From assembly GCA_913020715.1 (NCBI GenBank), contig CAJVZH010000005.1:1-64000 (forward strand): a stretch of 64,000 nt of DNA. Reading direction: 5' to 3'. The notes below the pieces were generated by a model. That model had not been told where the DNA came from and searched no databases. It saw only the letters and a list, made by a program, of their open reading frames with translations. Shown here one piece after another: positions 18,867 to 29,129 of the stretch (position 1 is its first letter; each line of letters starts with the position of its first letter). Position numbers and translations under genes: made by a program. Source of the DNA: an uncultured Gammaproteobacteria bacterium. Lineage in GTDB: Bacteria > Pseudomonadota > Gammaproteobacteria > PS1 > Pseudothioglobaceae.

Positions 18867-20042
18867 TTATCTGTGAGTCTTAATGCTAGACCATGCAGTA
18901 CCGACAACGTCGTACTCTAGGAATGAGCCTTTAACTTCACCAACATCGTTGAACTCAACACCTGTTGCGCCATCGTAGTCAATCTCGATACCTTCAGACA
19001 ACAAATGTAGACCGAAGCCGATTTGACCTGCACTGATTGAAACACCAGGAGCGTTACCAATAGCCATCATAGCTGCTTGGATGTCGCCTCTGTCAGTAGA
19101 TGCTTGAGAAGCAAGGATAATCAATGCCATCGCATCGTAAGCTTCACCAGAGTATGGTCCCGGAGTGATGCCTGCAGCAGCAGTTACGCTTGCCCATGAT
19201 GCAGCAGCAGTACTACCACCTGGAGCCGTACCCCAAGAACCGCTTAGGCCGTCAAGACCACCAAGAGCTGGACCAGAACCGATCATGCCGTCAGCGAAGA
19301 TGTAGCTGTCAAATGCGCCTGTATCAACAGAAGCAGTTGTTAGTGACAATGCGCCACCGTCAGCATAACCAAATACCGCTAGCACTGAAGAACCACCGGC
19401 AGAAAGAGAAGCTACGTCAGCAGAGTAGTCCGCTTTGCCTTCTTCATGACCAGAGTTAACAGTCACTGTACCGCCAAGAGCTTCATACGAACCAACGAAT
19501 GCGTCAGCTAAACCTTTACCGTAGTCGTTATTTGTATAAGTTACCGCAACACTTGTAATGCCTCTACCCATTGCAATAGCAGCAAGTACTTGACCTTGTC
19601 TTGCATCAGAAGGTGCAGTTCTAAAGAAGAAACCGTTGTCTTCGATAGTTGACAATGCCGGCGAAGTTGCCGAAGGTGAAATGTTTACAACGCCGTTAGC
19701 TGCTGTTACATTATTAATAACCGCTGTAGTAACACCAGAACAGTTAGGACCAACAAGACCAATTACACCGTCGTTAATTAAACGCTCAGCTTCAGCAATC
19801 GCTGCGTCTGCATCGATACATTTAGAGTCGCCTTCTGGCACATTAATAGTTCCGTGAGCATATTGACCAGAAGCGTTAGCTTCTGAAGCAGCTAGAACTG
19901 TACCATCATGGATATCACCAATTAGTGATTCAAGTGGACCCGTGTAGCCTTGTAAGCTACCAATACTAACATCTGCTAGTGCAACAGTTGACACACCCAT
20001 TGAAAGGGCGATACCAGCTGTCGTTTTAAGATAATTTCTCAT
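18867..20042 (-). CDS. Branched-chain amino acid/amide-type ABC substrate-binding protein
   Basis: 391 residues with a signal peptide (MRNYLKTTAGIALSMGVSTVALA) followed by a LivJ-type two-lobe binding fold: VSIGSLQGYTGPLES, the hinge segment GLVGPNCSGVTTAVINNV, and NDYGKGLADAFVGSYEALG. It captures an amino acid, peptide or amide in the periplasm for the LivHM permease. It lies last after livGFHM in the same direction but 205 nt apart, with its own ribosome site and terminator, so it is likely expressed more strongly than the rest. The ligand is not determinable. Confidence 0.9.
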   Translation of the reverse strand: MRNYLKTTAGIALSMGVSTVALADVSIGSLQGYTGPLESLIGDIHDGTVLAASEANASGQYAHGTINVPEGDSKCIDADAAIAEAERLINDGVIGLVGPNCSGVTTAVINNVTAANGVVNISPSATSPALSTIEDNGFFFRTAPSDARQGQVLAAIAMGRGITSVAVTYTNNDYGKGLADAFVGSYEALGGTVTVNSGHEEGKADYSADVASLSAGGSSVLAVFGYADGGALSLTTASVDTGAFDSYIFADGMIGSGPALGGLDGLSGSWGTAPGGSTAAASWASVTAAAGITPGPYSGEAYDAMALIILASQASTDRGDIQAAMMAIGNAPGVSISAGQIGFGLHLLSEGIEIDYDGATGVEFNDVGEVKGSFLEYDVVGTAWSSIKTHR

Positions 20043-20056
20043 TTTCTCTCCTTAGT
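20043..20056 (-). promoter_or_regulatory. Strong ribosome site identical to that of the betaine-binding protein
   Basis: Minus strand ACTAAGGAGAGAAA abuts the ATG at 20042 and is identical over 14 bases to 2634-2647, the only long match I saw between the two leaders. Confidence 0.7.
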
Positions 20057-20247
20057 TAAACAAAAAAATTTCTTCCACGATAAACAATCTCCTCAGAAGA
20101 AACACTCAGCCATGATAAACATTTTCTTCGGCCATGTGTTGACAAAATTACTCCTTATATGAAGAAAAACTGCAAAATGATAAAAATAAAAGCGTCTTTC
20201 GTCTTAAATAGGGAATATTTATAGGTCGTTTTGATTAAGGGGAAAAA

Positions 20248-21573
20248 CTACAATTCTTTGTTTTTTTCTGGCAAGATACCGCCAGGCGTGAACCGCATCA
20301 CCATAAGCATAATCGCCCCCATAAAGACCAGGCGCAAATGATGCACTCTGTCTTCAATAAACAAGGCGATTGAACTTTGTTCGCCAGCAAAATTACTGAT
20401 TACTTCAGCAATCCACAGCCCCATAGGGCCAGCCTGAATCCACAAGAACCAAATAATAAAGGCGCCAATAACTGAGCCTAGATTATTACCAGAACCGCCC
20501 ACAATAACCATTACCCAAATAAGGAATGTAAATCGTAGTGGCTGATAAGAAGTAGGATTTAAAAGGCCGTTATAAGTAACAAGCATTGCGCCCGCAAGAC
20601 CAACAATAGCCGAACCAATAACAAAGATCTGCAGATGTTGACGGGTAATGTTTTTTCCCATCGCCGCCGCAGACACTTCATTATCTCTAATTGCTCTTAC
20701 CTTTCTACCCCAAGGCGAATCAAGCGCAAGATTGGCCATAATAATAAGTCCAATCAAAATACTGACAAAGATACCCGCGTAGCACAACTTTACAAATAAC
20801 GTAGAGAACTCACCTAAGCCAACATCAAAATAGTGCGCCCAATCTTGGAACCAAGGTGTCTTTTGTAGCTCCAATTCATACGGCACTGGCCTTGGTAAGC
20901 CGGTTACATTCTTAACGCCCCGTGATAGCCAGTCTTCATTTTTAATGACGTAAATGATAATTTCAGAAATGCCTAATGTGGCAATAGCGAGATAGTCTGA
21001 CCTCAAACCCAAAGTTATTTTACCTACGCCCCAAGCAACACCAGCTGCAGCAAAGCCGCCCACAACCCATGAAAGCAATACTGGCAACCCCAGTCCGCCT
21101 AAATAGCCCGTGCCTGCAGGGTTTACTTTCTCAATAGCACTCGATGCGTCTGCAAAAAAATAACGCATCGCAAAGAAGCCAAGAAATATACTGGCGAAAA
21201 CTACCCACTTGTTAAACTTTTTATTATGCAGGACAACACCAACCACTACGGTAATAACACCAAGCATTAAAGCGATCAGCATATTGAAACCGCCGGCTTC
21301 AATCGCATCTGTCACTGGCTGCTGAGAGATCAAAACAACGCTTAAACCACCAAGCGCTGCAAAGCCCATGATGCCAACATTAAATAGGCCCGCATAACCC
21401 CATTGGATATTAACACCCAAGGCCATAATTGATGAAATCACACTAAGATTGAAAATACCAAGCGCCAATACCCATGACTGATTAAAGCCAACAAACAATA
21501 AAATTGCTGTCATTATTGTAAAACTTATTTGCGTGCGGTGAGAGGTCCACATTTCATTAATCGTATTCATCAT
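20248..21573 (-). CDS. livM: Branched-chain amino acid-type ABC permease LivM
   Basis: 441 residues, the longer permease class. It has about ten hydrophobic spans and the EAA-type segment SPWGRKVRAIRDNEVSAAAMGKN that contacts the ATPases, plus GLRSDYLAIATLGISEIIIYV. It forms the inner-membrane channel with LivH. It starts inside the stop region of livH (shared TAATG-like junction at 21571-21573), showing translational coupling. Confidence 0.93.
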   Translation of the reverse strand: MMNTINEMWTSHRTQISFTIMTAILLFVGFNQSWVLALGIFNLSVISSIMALGVNIQWGYAGLFNVGIMGFAALGGLSVVLISQQPVTDAIEAGGFNMLIALMLGVITVVVGVVLHNKKFNKWVVFASIFLGFFAMRYFFADASSAIEKVNPAGTGYLGGLGLPVLLSWVVGGFAAAGVAWGVGKITLGLRSDYLAIATLGISEIIIYVIKNEDWLSRGVKNVTGLPRPVPYELELQKTPWFQDWAHYFDVGLGEFSTLFVKLCYAGIFVSILIGLIIMANLALDSPWGRKVRAIRDNEVSAAAMGKNITRQHLQIFVIGSAIVGLAGAMLVTYNGLLNPTSYQPLRFTFLIWVMVIVGGSGNNLGSVIGAFIIWFLWIQAGPMGLWIAEVISNFAGEQSSIALFIEDRVHHLRLVFMGAIMLMVMRFTPGGILPEKNKEL

Positions 21574-22631
21574 TACACCACCTTACCTTTAAAGATTCCT
21601 GTCGGTCGTATTAACAAAACAACCACCAGAATCACAAATGAAATTGCATACTTATACTCTACACCAATCAACTGCACTAAGGAGTCTGGTACGTAACCCG
21701 GCAATAAAAATATCAAGAATTTTTTGTAGGCATAGGTCAGTAGAAGCTCTGAGAATGAAACCACAAAGGCACCCACAATTGCACCCATAGGTGAGCCAAT
21801 ACCACCCACAATAACCGAGGCAAAAATAGGCAATAACAATTGGTGATACTGGAATGGCAGGAAGCCCTTATCTAGCCCGTAAAGTGTGCCGGCAATCGCT
21901 GTAAATGCAGCCACGATTAGCCAAGTAGTTCGCGCCACTTTTGCAGGATCAATGCCCGAAAGTAAGGCCAAATCTTCGTTGTCTGAATAGGCGCGCATTG
22001 ACTTGCCCGTTTTGGTTTTGTTTAAAAAGTAAAACAAAAAGGCAACCAATAAAATGGCCACAGTCACCGTTAAGAACTGTGACGTCTTAATGGCTATACC
22101 CTGAGTAAGACCGGTAAATTCTTTAAAATCTCTAACGGAAAACAAGAACCTAGCGCCATCATCAAACGTCATGCGTTCCGGTCCATTGATAATTCTTACC
22201 AGGCCACCTGTAACAAACATCACACCCATTGAAGCCATACACATATTGATCGCTTTGGCTTTGATTCGACGATAATGTTGATACACCAGCCTATCCATAA
22301 CCAGTAAGTAAATTGCTGTAAATCCAATAGCAAAAGGCAGGGCGTACAATGCCGTTGGCACAAAGCTCAAAAACTCATAAGGCGGCAAGATCGCGCCAAA
22401 ATTAGCATTTGCCCAGTCACTTTGAAACAGTGCAAGTATTAAGATAACCATCACCGTACCAAAAGCCATACTATCGCCTTGGGCAAAGTTAGAAAGCCTA
22501 AAGATCGAATAGATTAAAGTAACGGCAAGCGCGCCCAGTGCCAGCTGTGAGCCATAAGCAATGGCTGGAACAATAATGAAATTTGTCAATAATGCAAATG
22601 CATTAAGAATGTCTACAGATTCAGAAACCAC
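21573..22631 (-). CDS. livH: Branched-chain amino acid-type ABC permease LivH
   Basis: 352 residues with a GTG start at 22631 behind a GGGGG ribosome site, directly after livF. Family marks: TLIYSIFRLSNFAQGDSMAFGTVM near the N-terminus and TKTGKSMRAYSDNEDLALLSGID, the ATPase-coupling loop. It partners LivM in the inner membrane. It is longer than E. coli LivH (308), mainly in the segments between the first spans. Confidence 0.92.
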   Translation of the reverse strand: MVSESVDILNAFALLTNFIIVPAIAYGSQLALGALAVTLIYSIFRLSNFAQGDSMAFGTVMVILILALFQSDWANANFGAILPPYEFLSFVPTALYALPFAIGFTAIYLLVMDRLVYQHYRRIKAKAINMCMASMGVMFVTGGLVRIINGPERMTFDDGARFLFSVRDFKEFTGLTQGIAIKTSQFLTVTVAILLVAFLFYFLNKTKTGKSMRAYSDNEDLALLSGIDPAKVARTTWLIVAAFTAIAGTLYGLDKGFLPFQYHQLLLPIFASVIVGGIGSPMGAIVGAFVVSFSELLLTYAYKKFLIFLLPGYVPDSLVQLIGVEYKYAISFVILVVVLLIRPTGIFKGKVV

Positions 22632-22632
22632 G

Positions 22633-23337
22633 CTAACCCCCTAAAAATTTCTTTCTGACTTCTGGGTCAGCGATAAGCTCTTTACCCGTGCCACTGTGTT
22701 CGTTTCTACCAGAAACCAAAACAAAACCCTTGTCAGCAATATTAAGCGCTTGCTGTGCATTTTGCTCAACCATTAATACCGCTCTGCCAGAATTCTTAAG
22801 ATCCAAAATATTGGAAAAAATCTCGTCCATTACAATCGGCGACACGCCTGCCGTTGGCTCATCCAATAGCATCACCGTAGGTTGTGTCATCATTGCACGA
22901 CCAAAAGCAACCTGCTGTCTTTGTCCGCCAGAGAGTTCGCCCGCATTTTGCTTGCGCTTCTCGAAAAGGATGGGAAATAAGTCATACACTTCTTGGATTG
23001 TATGTGAAATGTCGTCGTCCCTAAGAAAGCCGCCCATTTCAAGATTTTCATGAACCGTCATCGAGGTGAACACATTATTTGTCTGTGGCACAAAAGCCAA
23101 GCCAAGGCTGATTCGCTCTTGTGTTGAAAGATGTGTAATATCTTGGCCGTCAAATACAACCGAGCCAGAGCTTGGATTTAACATCCCCAAAAGCACCTTC
23201 ATCGCAGTAGACTTGCCAGCACCATTAGGACCAACAATCACTGCCAATTCGCCCTTTTCAACCGACACAGAACACTCATGCAAAATTGGCACCGGACCGT
23301 AAGCCGCTACTAAGCTGTTTCCTTCTAAATATGCCAT
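22633..23337 (-). CDS. livF: Branched-chain amino acid-type ABC ATPase LivF
   Basis: 234 residues. Walker A GPNGAGKST, signature LSGGQRQQVAFG, Walker B VMLLDEPTAG and the switch His region VLMVEQN are all present, in LivF style. It powers the LivHM permease together with LivG. Its ATG overlaps the livG stop by one base, and the next gene begins within 2 nt. Confidence 0.94.
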   Translation of the reverse strand: MAYLEGNSLVAAYGPVPILHECSVSVEKGELAVIVGPNGAGKSTAMKVLLGMLNPSSGSVVFDGQDITHLSTQERISLGLAFVPQTNNVFTSMTVHENLEMGGFLRDDDISHTIQEVYDLFPILFEKRKQNAGELSGGQRQQVAFGRAMMTQPTVMLLDEPTAGVSPIVMDEIFSNILDLKNSGRAVLMVEQNAQQALNIADKGFVLVSGRNEHSGTGKELIADPEVRKKFLGG

Positions 23338-24113
23338 TACGCCGATTCCTTTGTTTTGATGCCTTGACCTAAATAAGCGTCAATCACCGCGTGAGAACTC
23401 TTAATTTCATCAGGTGTGCCTGTTGTCAAAATTTGACCCTCTGCCAAAACCACAACTGGGTTGCACAATCGCGAGATAAAATCCATATCATGCTCAATCA
23501 TACAAAATGTATAGCCTCTTTCTTCATTTAAACGAAGAATCGCATCACCAATTTGCCTTAAGAGAGTTCGGTTAACGCCCGCGCCAACCTCGTCTAACAA
23601 GACAACTTTGGCATCAACCATCATTGTGCGAGCCAATTCGATTAATTTTTTCTGGCCACCTGAAAGGTTACCTGCGCGCTCATTTTTCAAATGACTAATG
23701 CTCAAGAAATCGATCACCTCTTCGGCTTTCTTTTGAAGTTCTTTTTCTTCTTCTTGAATTTCCTTTCGCTTTAACCAAGTGTTAATAAGACTCTCACCCA
23801 GTTGACCTGCTGGTACCATCATCAAGTTCTCTAGAACGCTGAGTGTTGGAAATTCGTGAGCAATTTGAAAGGTTCTGAGAACACCTTTGTGGAACAGCTG
23901 GTGTGACAGAAGGCCTGTCACATCTTCACCGTCTAGGATGATTTCACCCGCAGTAGGCTGGTAAAGACCGGCAATAAGATTGAATAAAGTGGTTTTTCCA
24001 GCGCCATTAGGGCCGACCAAACCTGTAATCGAGCCGCGTTCAATGTGTAAATCCACACCATCAACCGCTCTAATCCCACCAAAATGCTTGGCTAGGTTCT
24101 TGATTGTAATCAT
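23337..24113 (-). CDS. livG: Branched-chain amino acid-type ABC ATPase LivG
   Basis: 258 residues. Walker A GPNGAGKTT, signature NLSGGQKKL, Walker B VVLLDEVGAG and the H-loop MIEHDMDFI; the C-terminal HAVIDAYLGQG motif is characteristic of LivG. The usual LLDEP is LLDEV here, a mild variant of the Walker B region. First gene of the livGFHM operon, with an inverted repeat 120-150 bp upstream. Confidence 0.94.
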   Translation of the reverse strand: MITIKNLAKHFGGIRAVDGVDLHIERGSITGLVGPNGAGKTTLFNLIAGLYQPTAGEIILDGEDVTGLLSHQLFHKGVLRTFQIAHEFPTLSVLENLMMVPAGQLGESLINTWLKRKEIQEEEKELQKKAEEVIDFLSISHLKNERAGNLSGGQKKLIELARTMMVDAKVVLLDEVGAGVNRTLLRQIGDAILRLNEERGYTFCMIEHDMDFISRLCNPVVVLAEGQILTTGTPDEIKSSHAVIDAYLGQGIKTKESA

Positions 24114-24232
24114 TCGACTTGTAAAGAAGCACTCTCCTACTTCTTTCTTTTAACTATGAAGCAGAGAATTATGCCGTAATAAGGCCATGCCCTTAATCAA
24201 ATTTGCAATAATTAGTCTAATTTACAGGATAA

Positions 24233-24260
24233 ACTGCAAAAAATATCTAAATTTTGCAGT
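24233..24260. repeat. Palindrome upstream of the liv operon
   Basis: Perfect 9-bp arms ACTGCAAAA (24233-24241) and TTTTGCAGT (24252-24260) separated by 10 bp lie 120 bp before the livG start. The same half-site ACTGCAAAA occurs once upstream of the binding-protein gene at 20169-20177. A shared transcription-factor operator is plausible but unproven. Confidence 0.45.
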
Positions 24261-24365
24261 AATTAAAATATTACAAAGCGATTCTGCAGCTTTTATCTTG
24301 TCTGCCCTACACGCTTTCAATAGTCACAAGGGGTGTGTTTCTTAATATAGATATCAAAGAGAACT

Positions 24366-25553
24366 CTACACGCACTGTCCAGCAGCCCAGCCCGATGACC
24401 AGGCCCACTGAAAGTTGTAGCCGCCTAGCCACCCCGTTACATCAACCGTTTCACCAATAAAGTACAGACCTGGTTGTTTTGCTGATTCCATGGTTTTCGA
24501 CGACAAACCGTTAACATCAACCCCTCCGGTACACACCTCTGCAGTGCGCATTCCTTCTGTACCACTGGGCCGCAAAGGCCAATGGTTTAGCAATATAGAA
24601 AATCGCTTTAAATCGTTTTGTTTAATCTCACCCAAGGCCAATTCAGCTAACTCAATTTCAAGCAAGGCATTTGCCAGTCTTTCGGCAAACCTTCTTGGCA
24701 ATAGCTCAGTTAATACGGTTTTCAGTGCAGACTTTCCACGCGTTTGCTGCGCCTCAAGTAGTACGCTAACTGCATCCACTTCCGGCAATAAGTTAATAAC
24801 AAGCTCATCGCCTTTATGCCAATAAGATGATGCTTGCAGAGCGGCAGGCCCACTGATCCCACGATGAGTAATCAACACCCCCTCTCTAAAGCTAACGCCA
24901 TTGCACATCACAATCGCATCCAGTGATAACCCGGAAAGATCCTTAAAATACCGATCAATGTCATTCTGTTGAAAAGTAAACGGCACTAAGGCCGGCTTGA
25001 ATGAGTTAGACTTCATGCCAAACTGCTTTGCAATTTGCAGGCCAAAATCTGTGGCGCCCATTTTAGGGATAGACGGCCCACCTGTCGCTATCACAAGTGA
25101 TGTGGCGCTGATAGTTTGAGTTTGTGTTGTTATCGTATATTTCTGCTGAAATTCTATTTTTTCTACAACACTGTCAAGCACAATGTTAACACCTGCTTGT
25201 CGACACTCATCGAGCAACATATCAACAACTGCAGTGGCCTTTTGATCGCAGAATAACTGACCTAGCGTTTTCTCAGTCCACTGCAAATGATGCTTTGCCA
25301 TGAGTGCAATAAAATCCCATTGTGTATAACGAGACAAAGCAGATTTATGAAAATGAGCATTGGGCGATAAATAGGATTCCGGTTCAGTATATAGATTAGT
25401 AAAGTTGCAACGACCGCCGCCTGAGATTAGAATTTTTTTACCGGCTTTTTTGGCTTTTTCAATCAATACAACCTTGCGACCGCGCTTGCCCGACTCGATT
25501 GCGCACATTAGCCCTGCTGCACCACCGCCAAGAATAACAACATCAGCGTTCAT
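24366..25553 (-). CDS. HI0933/YhiN (BaiN)-family flavoprotein
   Basis: 395 residues. FAD-binding VVILGGGAAGLMCAIESGKRG at the N-terminus, followed by KKILISGGGRCNFTN, and the C-terminal GLYFIGETVDVTGWLGGYNFQWAWSSG are hallmarks of the HI0933/YhiN family of NAD(P)/FAD-dependent oxidoreductases. E. coli YhiN has no settled function. A YciI-type gene follows 8 nt after its start region in the same cluster order (YciI lies upstream in transcription). Full length, ATG start. Confidence 0.92.
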   Translation of the reverse strand: MNADVVILGGGAAGLMCAIESGKRGRKVVLIEKAKKAGKKILISGGGRCNFTNLYTEPESYLSPNAHFHKSALSRYTQWDFIALMAKHHLQWTEKTLGQLFCDQKATAVVDMLLDECRQAGVNIVLDSVVEKIEFQQKYTITTQTQTISATSLVIATGGPSIPKMGATDFGLQIAKQFGMKSNSFKPALVPFTFQQNDIDRYFKDLSGLSLDAIVMCNGVSFREGVLITHRGISGPAALQASSYWHKGDELVINLLPEVDAVSVLLEAQQTRGKSALKTVLTELLPRRFAERLANALLEIELAELALGEIKQNDLKRFSILLNHWPLRPSGTEGMRTAEVCTGGVDVNGLSSKTMESAKQPGLYFIGETVDVTGWLGGYNFQWAWSSGWAAGQCV

Positions 25554-25561
25554 GAGCTTGA

Positions 25562-25861
25562 TTAAGGCAGTACTTTTTTAAATGTTTTGACAACAACACT
25601 CTGATAAACACCGGCAGCAATATAAGGATCTGCATCCGCCCAGGCCTGTGCAGCAATCAAATCATCAAACTCAGCAACTATAAGAGAACCAGTAAAACCA
25701 GCCTCTCCAGGCTCATTGGTATCAATTGCAGGGTGCGGACCAGCCAAAATTAAACGACCTTCATCTTTGAGCTGACTCAATCTTTCAACATGCGCGGGTC
25801 TTGCATTCATACGTTTTTCTAATGAATTCTCAACATCCTGAGAAATAATGGCATATAACAT
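25562..25861 (-). CDS. YciI-like protein
   Basis: 99 residues of the YciI/YCII family: [41 protein letters not shown] with the conserved His and the final [19 protein letters not shown]. The active-site-like His/Asp pair is kept, but the substrate is unknown in this family. It lies between dapB and the YhiN-like flavoprotein, co-directional with gaps of 19 and 8 nt. Confidence 0.9.
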   Translation of the reverse strand: MLYAIISQDVENSLEKRMNARPAHVERLSQLKDEGRLILAGPHPAIDTNEPGEAGFTGSLIVAEFDDLIAAQAWADADPYIAAGVYQSVVVKTFKKVLP

Positions 25862-25880
25862 CGTAATTCTCTCTTAAATT

Positions 25881-27051
<1,171 letters not shown>

Positions 27052-27083
27052 CCTTAATACTCAGGTTTTTAATATAAAGTCAG

Positions 27084-27113
27084 ATTATACCAACAGTATA
27101 AGTTTCGTAACAA
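27084..27113 (-). promoter_or_regulatory. Promoter upstream of the kdsA remnant and dapB
   Basis: Minus strand: TTGTTA (27108-27113), 18-nt spacer, perfect TATAAT (27084-27089). It starts transcription near 27077, 25 nt before the remnant's GTG, and would drive the remnant and dapB. Confidence 0.5.
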
Positions 27114-27194
27114 CTGAGCTGATGCTCTACTTAACACAACTTGGTTTCGTTTAAAATAGCTTTTGTTATTCACTTATACGAAGGTCTCAAGGCC

Positions 27195-28001
27195 ATGACA
27201 ACTCAAACGCCAGACATACTCAAAAGAATCGTCAAGCGCAAGCACGAAGAAATCGAGGAGTCCATCAGACGCGTCTCAGTAGAGCAAATGATGGGACACG
27301 CCAACTTTGGTGATAAGCCAAGAGGTTTTTATAATGCATTAACTGCGAAAGCCGAACGCGGCGAAAGTGCAGTTATCGCAGAAATTAAAAAAGCCTCGCC
27401 AAGCAAGGGCGTTTTGCGTGAGAATTTTAATCCGGTAGAAATCGCCGAAAGCTATGAAAAAGGTGGCGCTTGTTGCCTTTCTATTTTGACCGATAGAGAT
27501 TTTTTCCAAGGCGACCCTCAGTATTTAATTAGAGCAAGAGCCGCTGTATCATTGCCGGTAATTCGTAAAGACTTTATCGTTAGACCTTACCAAGTTTACG
27601 AAGCACGTGCAATGAGTGCGGACTGCATCTTGCTAATCGTATCCTGTCTTAGCGATAACGAACTTCTAACACTTTATGATTTAGCGACATCGCTCGGCAT
27701 GGATGTATTGGTAGAGGTGCATGATTTGGCAGAATTAAAACGCGCCCTCACACTGGACTTACCAATGATTGGTATCAATAATCGCAATCTTCGTACTTTT
27801 GAAGTTTCTTTGCAAACAACAATCGACTTGCTCAGTGAAATTAATGACGACACGCTGGTGATTACCGAATCTGGCATTTTATCTAGGGAGGACGTTGCTT
27901 TAATGCATGAGAACAATGTTTATGGCTTCCTAGTTGGCGAGGCATTTATGCGGCATGAAAGCCCAGGGCAACAGTTAAAGGAGTTTTTCTATGGACGTTA
28001 A
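27195..28001 (+). CDS. trpC: Indole-3-glycerol phosphate synthase
   Basis: 268 residues from the ATG at 27195; a longer frame from 27141 would begin upstream of a likely -10, so I reject it. The start peptide [15 protein letters not shown], then [51 protein letters not shown] and ITESGI are the conserved TrpC motifs with the catalytic Lys and Glu residues. It closes the indole ring in tryptophan synthesis. It stands apart from other trp genes, divergent from the kdsA remnant, and overlaps the next gene by 11 nt. Confidence 0.95.
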   Translation: MTTQTPDILKRIVKRKHEEIEESIRRVSVEQMMGHANFGDKPRGFYNALTAKAERGESAVIAEIKKASPSKGVLRENFNPVEIAESYEKGGACCLSILTDRDFFQGDPQYLIRARAAVSLPVIRKDFIVRPYQVYEARAMSADCILLIVSCLSDNELLTLYDLATSLGMDVLVEVHDLAELKRALTLDLPMIGINNRNLRTFEVSLQTTIDLLSEINDDTLVITESGILSREDVALMHENNVYGFLVGEAFMRHESPGQQLKEFFYGR

Positions 28002-28404
28002 AGTTAAATGGATTGACGGCATGATGATGGTCGGTGAATCTGGCAGTGGACACGCTGTAGTAATGGATGGCCCGCCGGATGTTGGCGGCAACAACATGGG
28101 CGTTAGACCCATGGAAATGCTTCTTATCGGGATGGCTGGCTGCACCACGGTTGATGTGGTGAGCACGCTAAAAAAGATGCGTGAAAATATTGACGATTGT
28201 GTTGCTGAAGTGAGCGCTGAACGCGCCGACGATCACCCTAAGGTTTTTACCAATATTCATATTCATTTTGTTGTTAAAGGCTCAGACCTCAATCCAACAA
28301 AAGTTGGAAAGGCAATCAGTCTTTCTGCTGACAAGTATTGCTCGGCCTCGATTATGATGGCTAAAACAGCAAACGTCACTCACGACTTCGAGATCGTAGA
28401 ATAA
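27991..28404 (+). CDS. OsmC-family protein
   Basis: 137 residues of the OsmC/Ohr superfamily, YhfA-like branch: [29 protein letters not shown] carries the first peroxidatic-type Cys, and [18 protein letters not shown] the second. Members reduce organic peroxides or act as uncharacterised redox proteins. An AAAGGAG ribosome site lies within the end of trpC, and the stop overlaps the next gene's ATG (TAATG). Confidence 0.9.
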   Translation: MDVKVKWIDGMMMVGESGSGHAVVMDGPPDVGGNNMGVRPMEMLLIGMAGCTTVDVVSTLKKMRENIDDCVAEVSAERADDHPKVFTNIHIHFVVKGSDLNPTKVGKAISLSADKYCSASIMMAKTANVTHDFEIVE

Positions 28405-28631
28405 TGTTTGGCTGGATCGGCACCGTCACCGGCGTTACAGGCGGCATCACTATCGCTCTTAATACCTCTTATTCTAAGTATGCGTTTTTAGTTTTTTTAA
28501 TCTCATCTTGTTGTTGGTTAATTCAAGGAATTAAAAATAAAGACAAGGCTTTAATCATACTTAACACCGTTTTTATGACCATCGATTTGATTGGTATTTA
28601 TCGCTGGATTCTGCCAGATTTAATGGCTTAA
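28404..28631 (+). CDS. Small three-span membrane protein
   Basis: 75 residues, nearly all hydrophobic, with spans near 3-20, 26-43 and 50-69. The pattern WIG..TG..GG, a central SSCCWLIQGIKNKDKALI and FMTIDLIGIYRWI recalls half-size sugar-transporter-like (PQ-loop) proteins, but I do not recognise the family. Translationally coupled to the osmC-like gene (TAATG). Confidence 0.7.
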   Translation: MFGWIGTVTGVTGGITIALNTSYSKYAFLVFLISSCCWLIQGIKNKDKALIILNTVFMTIDLIGIYRWILPDLMA

Positions 28632-28685
28632 TTGATGTTACAATTTTCCTTTATTACACAAATAACTCAACGGAAATAAATACAG

Positions 28686-28691
28686 TATAAT
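28686..28691 (+). promoter_or_regulatory. -10 box of tRNA-Ser
   Basis: Perfect TATAAT ending 11 nt before the mature tRNA 5' end; no consensus -35 at 16-18 nt upstream. Confidence 0.45.
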
Positions 28692-28702
28692 ACGTTTTCT
28701 TT

Positions 28703-28794
28703 GGAGAGATGGCCGAGTGGCTGAAGGCGCGCCCCTGCTAAGGGTGTATAGGATTTATCTCCTATCGAGGGTTCGAATCCCTCTCTCTCCGCCA
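28703..28794 (+). tRNA. tRNA-Ser(GCT)
   Basis: Acceptor GGAGAGA pairs with TCTCTCC; D arm GCCGAGTGGCTGAAGGC; anticodon loop CTGCTAA gives GCT, reading AGC/AGU; a long variable arm (GGAT..ATCC region) is typical of tRNA-Ser; T arm GAGGGTTCGAATCCCTC; encoded CCA at 28792-28794. Confidence 0.97.
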
Positions 28795-28805
28795 TAAATT
28801 AATGA

Positions 28806-28827
28806 CCTAGCACAAGCTGGGGTTTTT
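28806..28827 (+). terminator. Terminator of tRNA-Ser
   Basis: Six-base stem cctagc/gctggg (one G-U pair) with an ACAA loop followed by a short T run, 12 nt after the CCA end. Confidence 0.6.
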
Positions 28828-28943
28828 ATTTATGCTGGTGAATCCGAACCCAAGAAGAGGGCTCGGGTGAGCATTGTACTCAATGCGAACAACGTCGGAG
28901 CTTGCGACGACGGCCCGTAGGGTGAGTGCGACGCACGAATAGC

Positions 28944-28960
28944 CCCTCTCTCTCCGCCAT
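28944..28960 (+). repeat. Direct repeat of the tRNA-Ser 3' end
   Basis: 17 bases (ccctctctctccgccat) identical to 28779-28795, the last T-arm and acceptor bases plus CCA and one flanking base, 165 bp apart. CGAAT precedes both copies with two extra bases in the second. It may be a tRNA gene relic or an old attachment-site footprint. Confidence 0.7.
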
Positions 28961-29129
28961 TAATACTAAGCTCACTTCTGCGGTTTTTTTATTGCCTGCA
29001 GTTAGATAAAATTAAATCTATTGGCTGTCAAGCGCTTTGCTTTGAATGCAAAGACAATCTTGAATTTTCTACATTGTAGCGCAAAAGCTTTCGTGGTAAA
29101 AAACATCCTTTAAATGTGTATTTCATTAC

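Larger units (their letters stand above)
28795..29129. other. Intergenic region with partial tRNA-Ser copy
   Basis: Holds the tRNA terminator, a GC-rich stretch (about 28,855-28,960) with small hairpins (CGTCG-loop-CGACG; GTGCG-A-CGCAC), and a second copy of the tRNA 3' end at 28944-28960. The remainder up to the exporter gene shows nothing recognisable. No open frame of note. Confidence 0.6.

Noticed and set aside
27141..27194. N-terminal extension of trpC
   Set aside because: It would place the start before the likely -10 region and does not look like TrpC.
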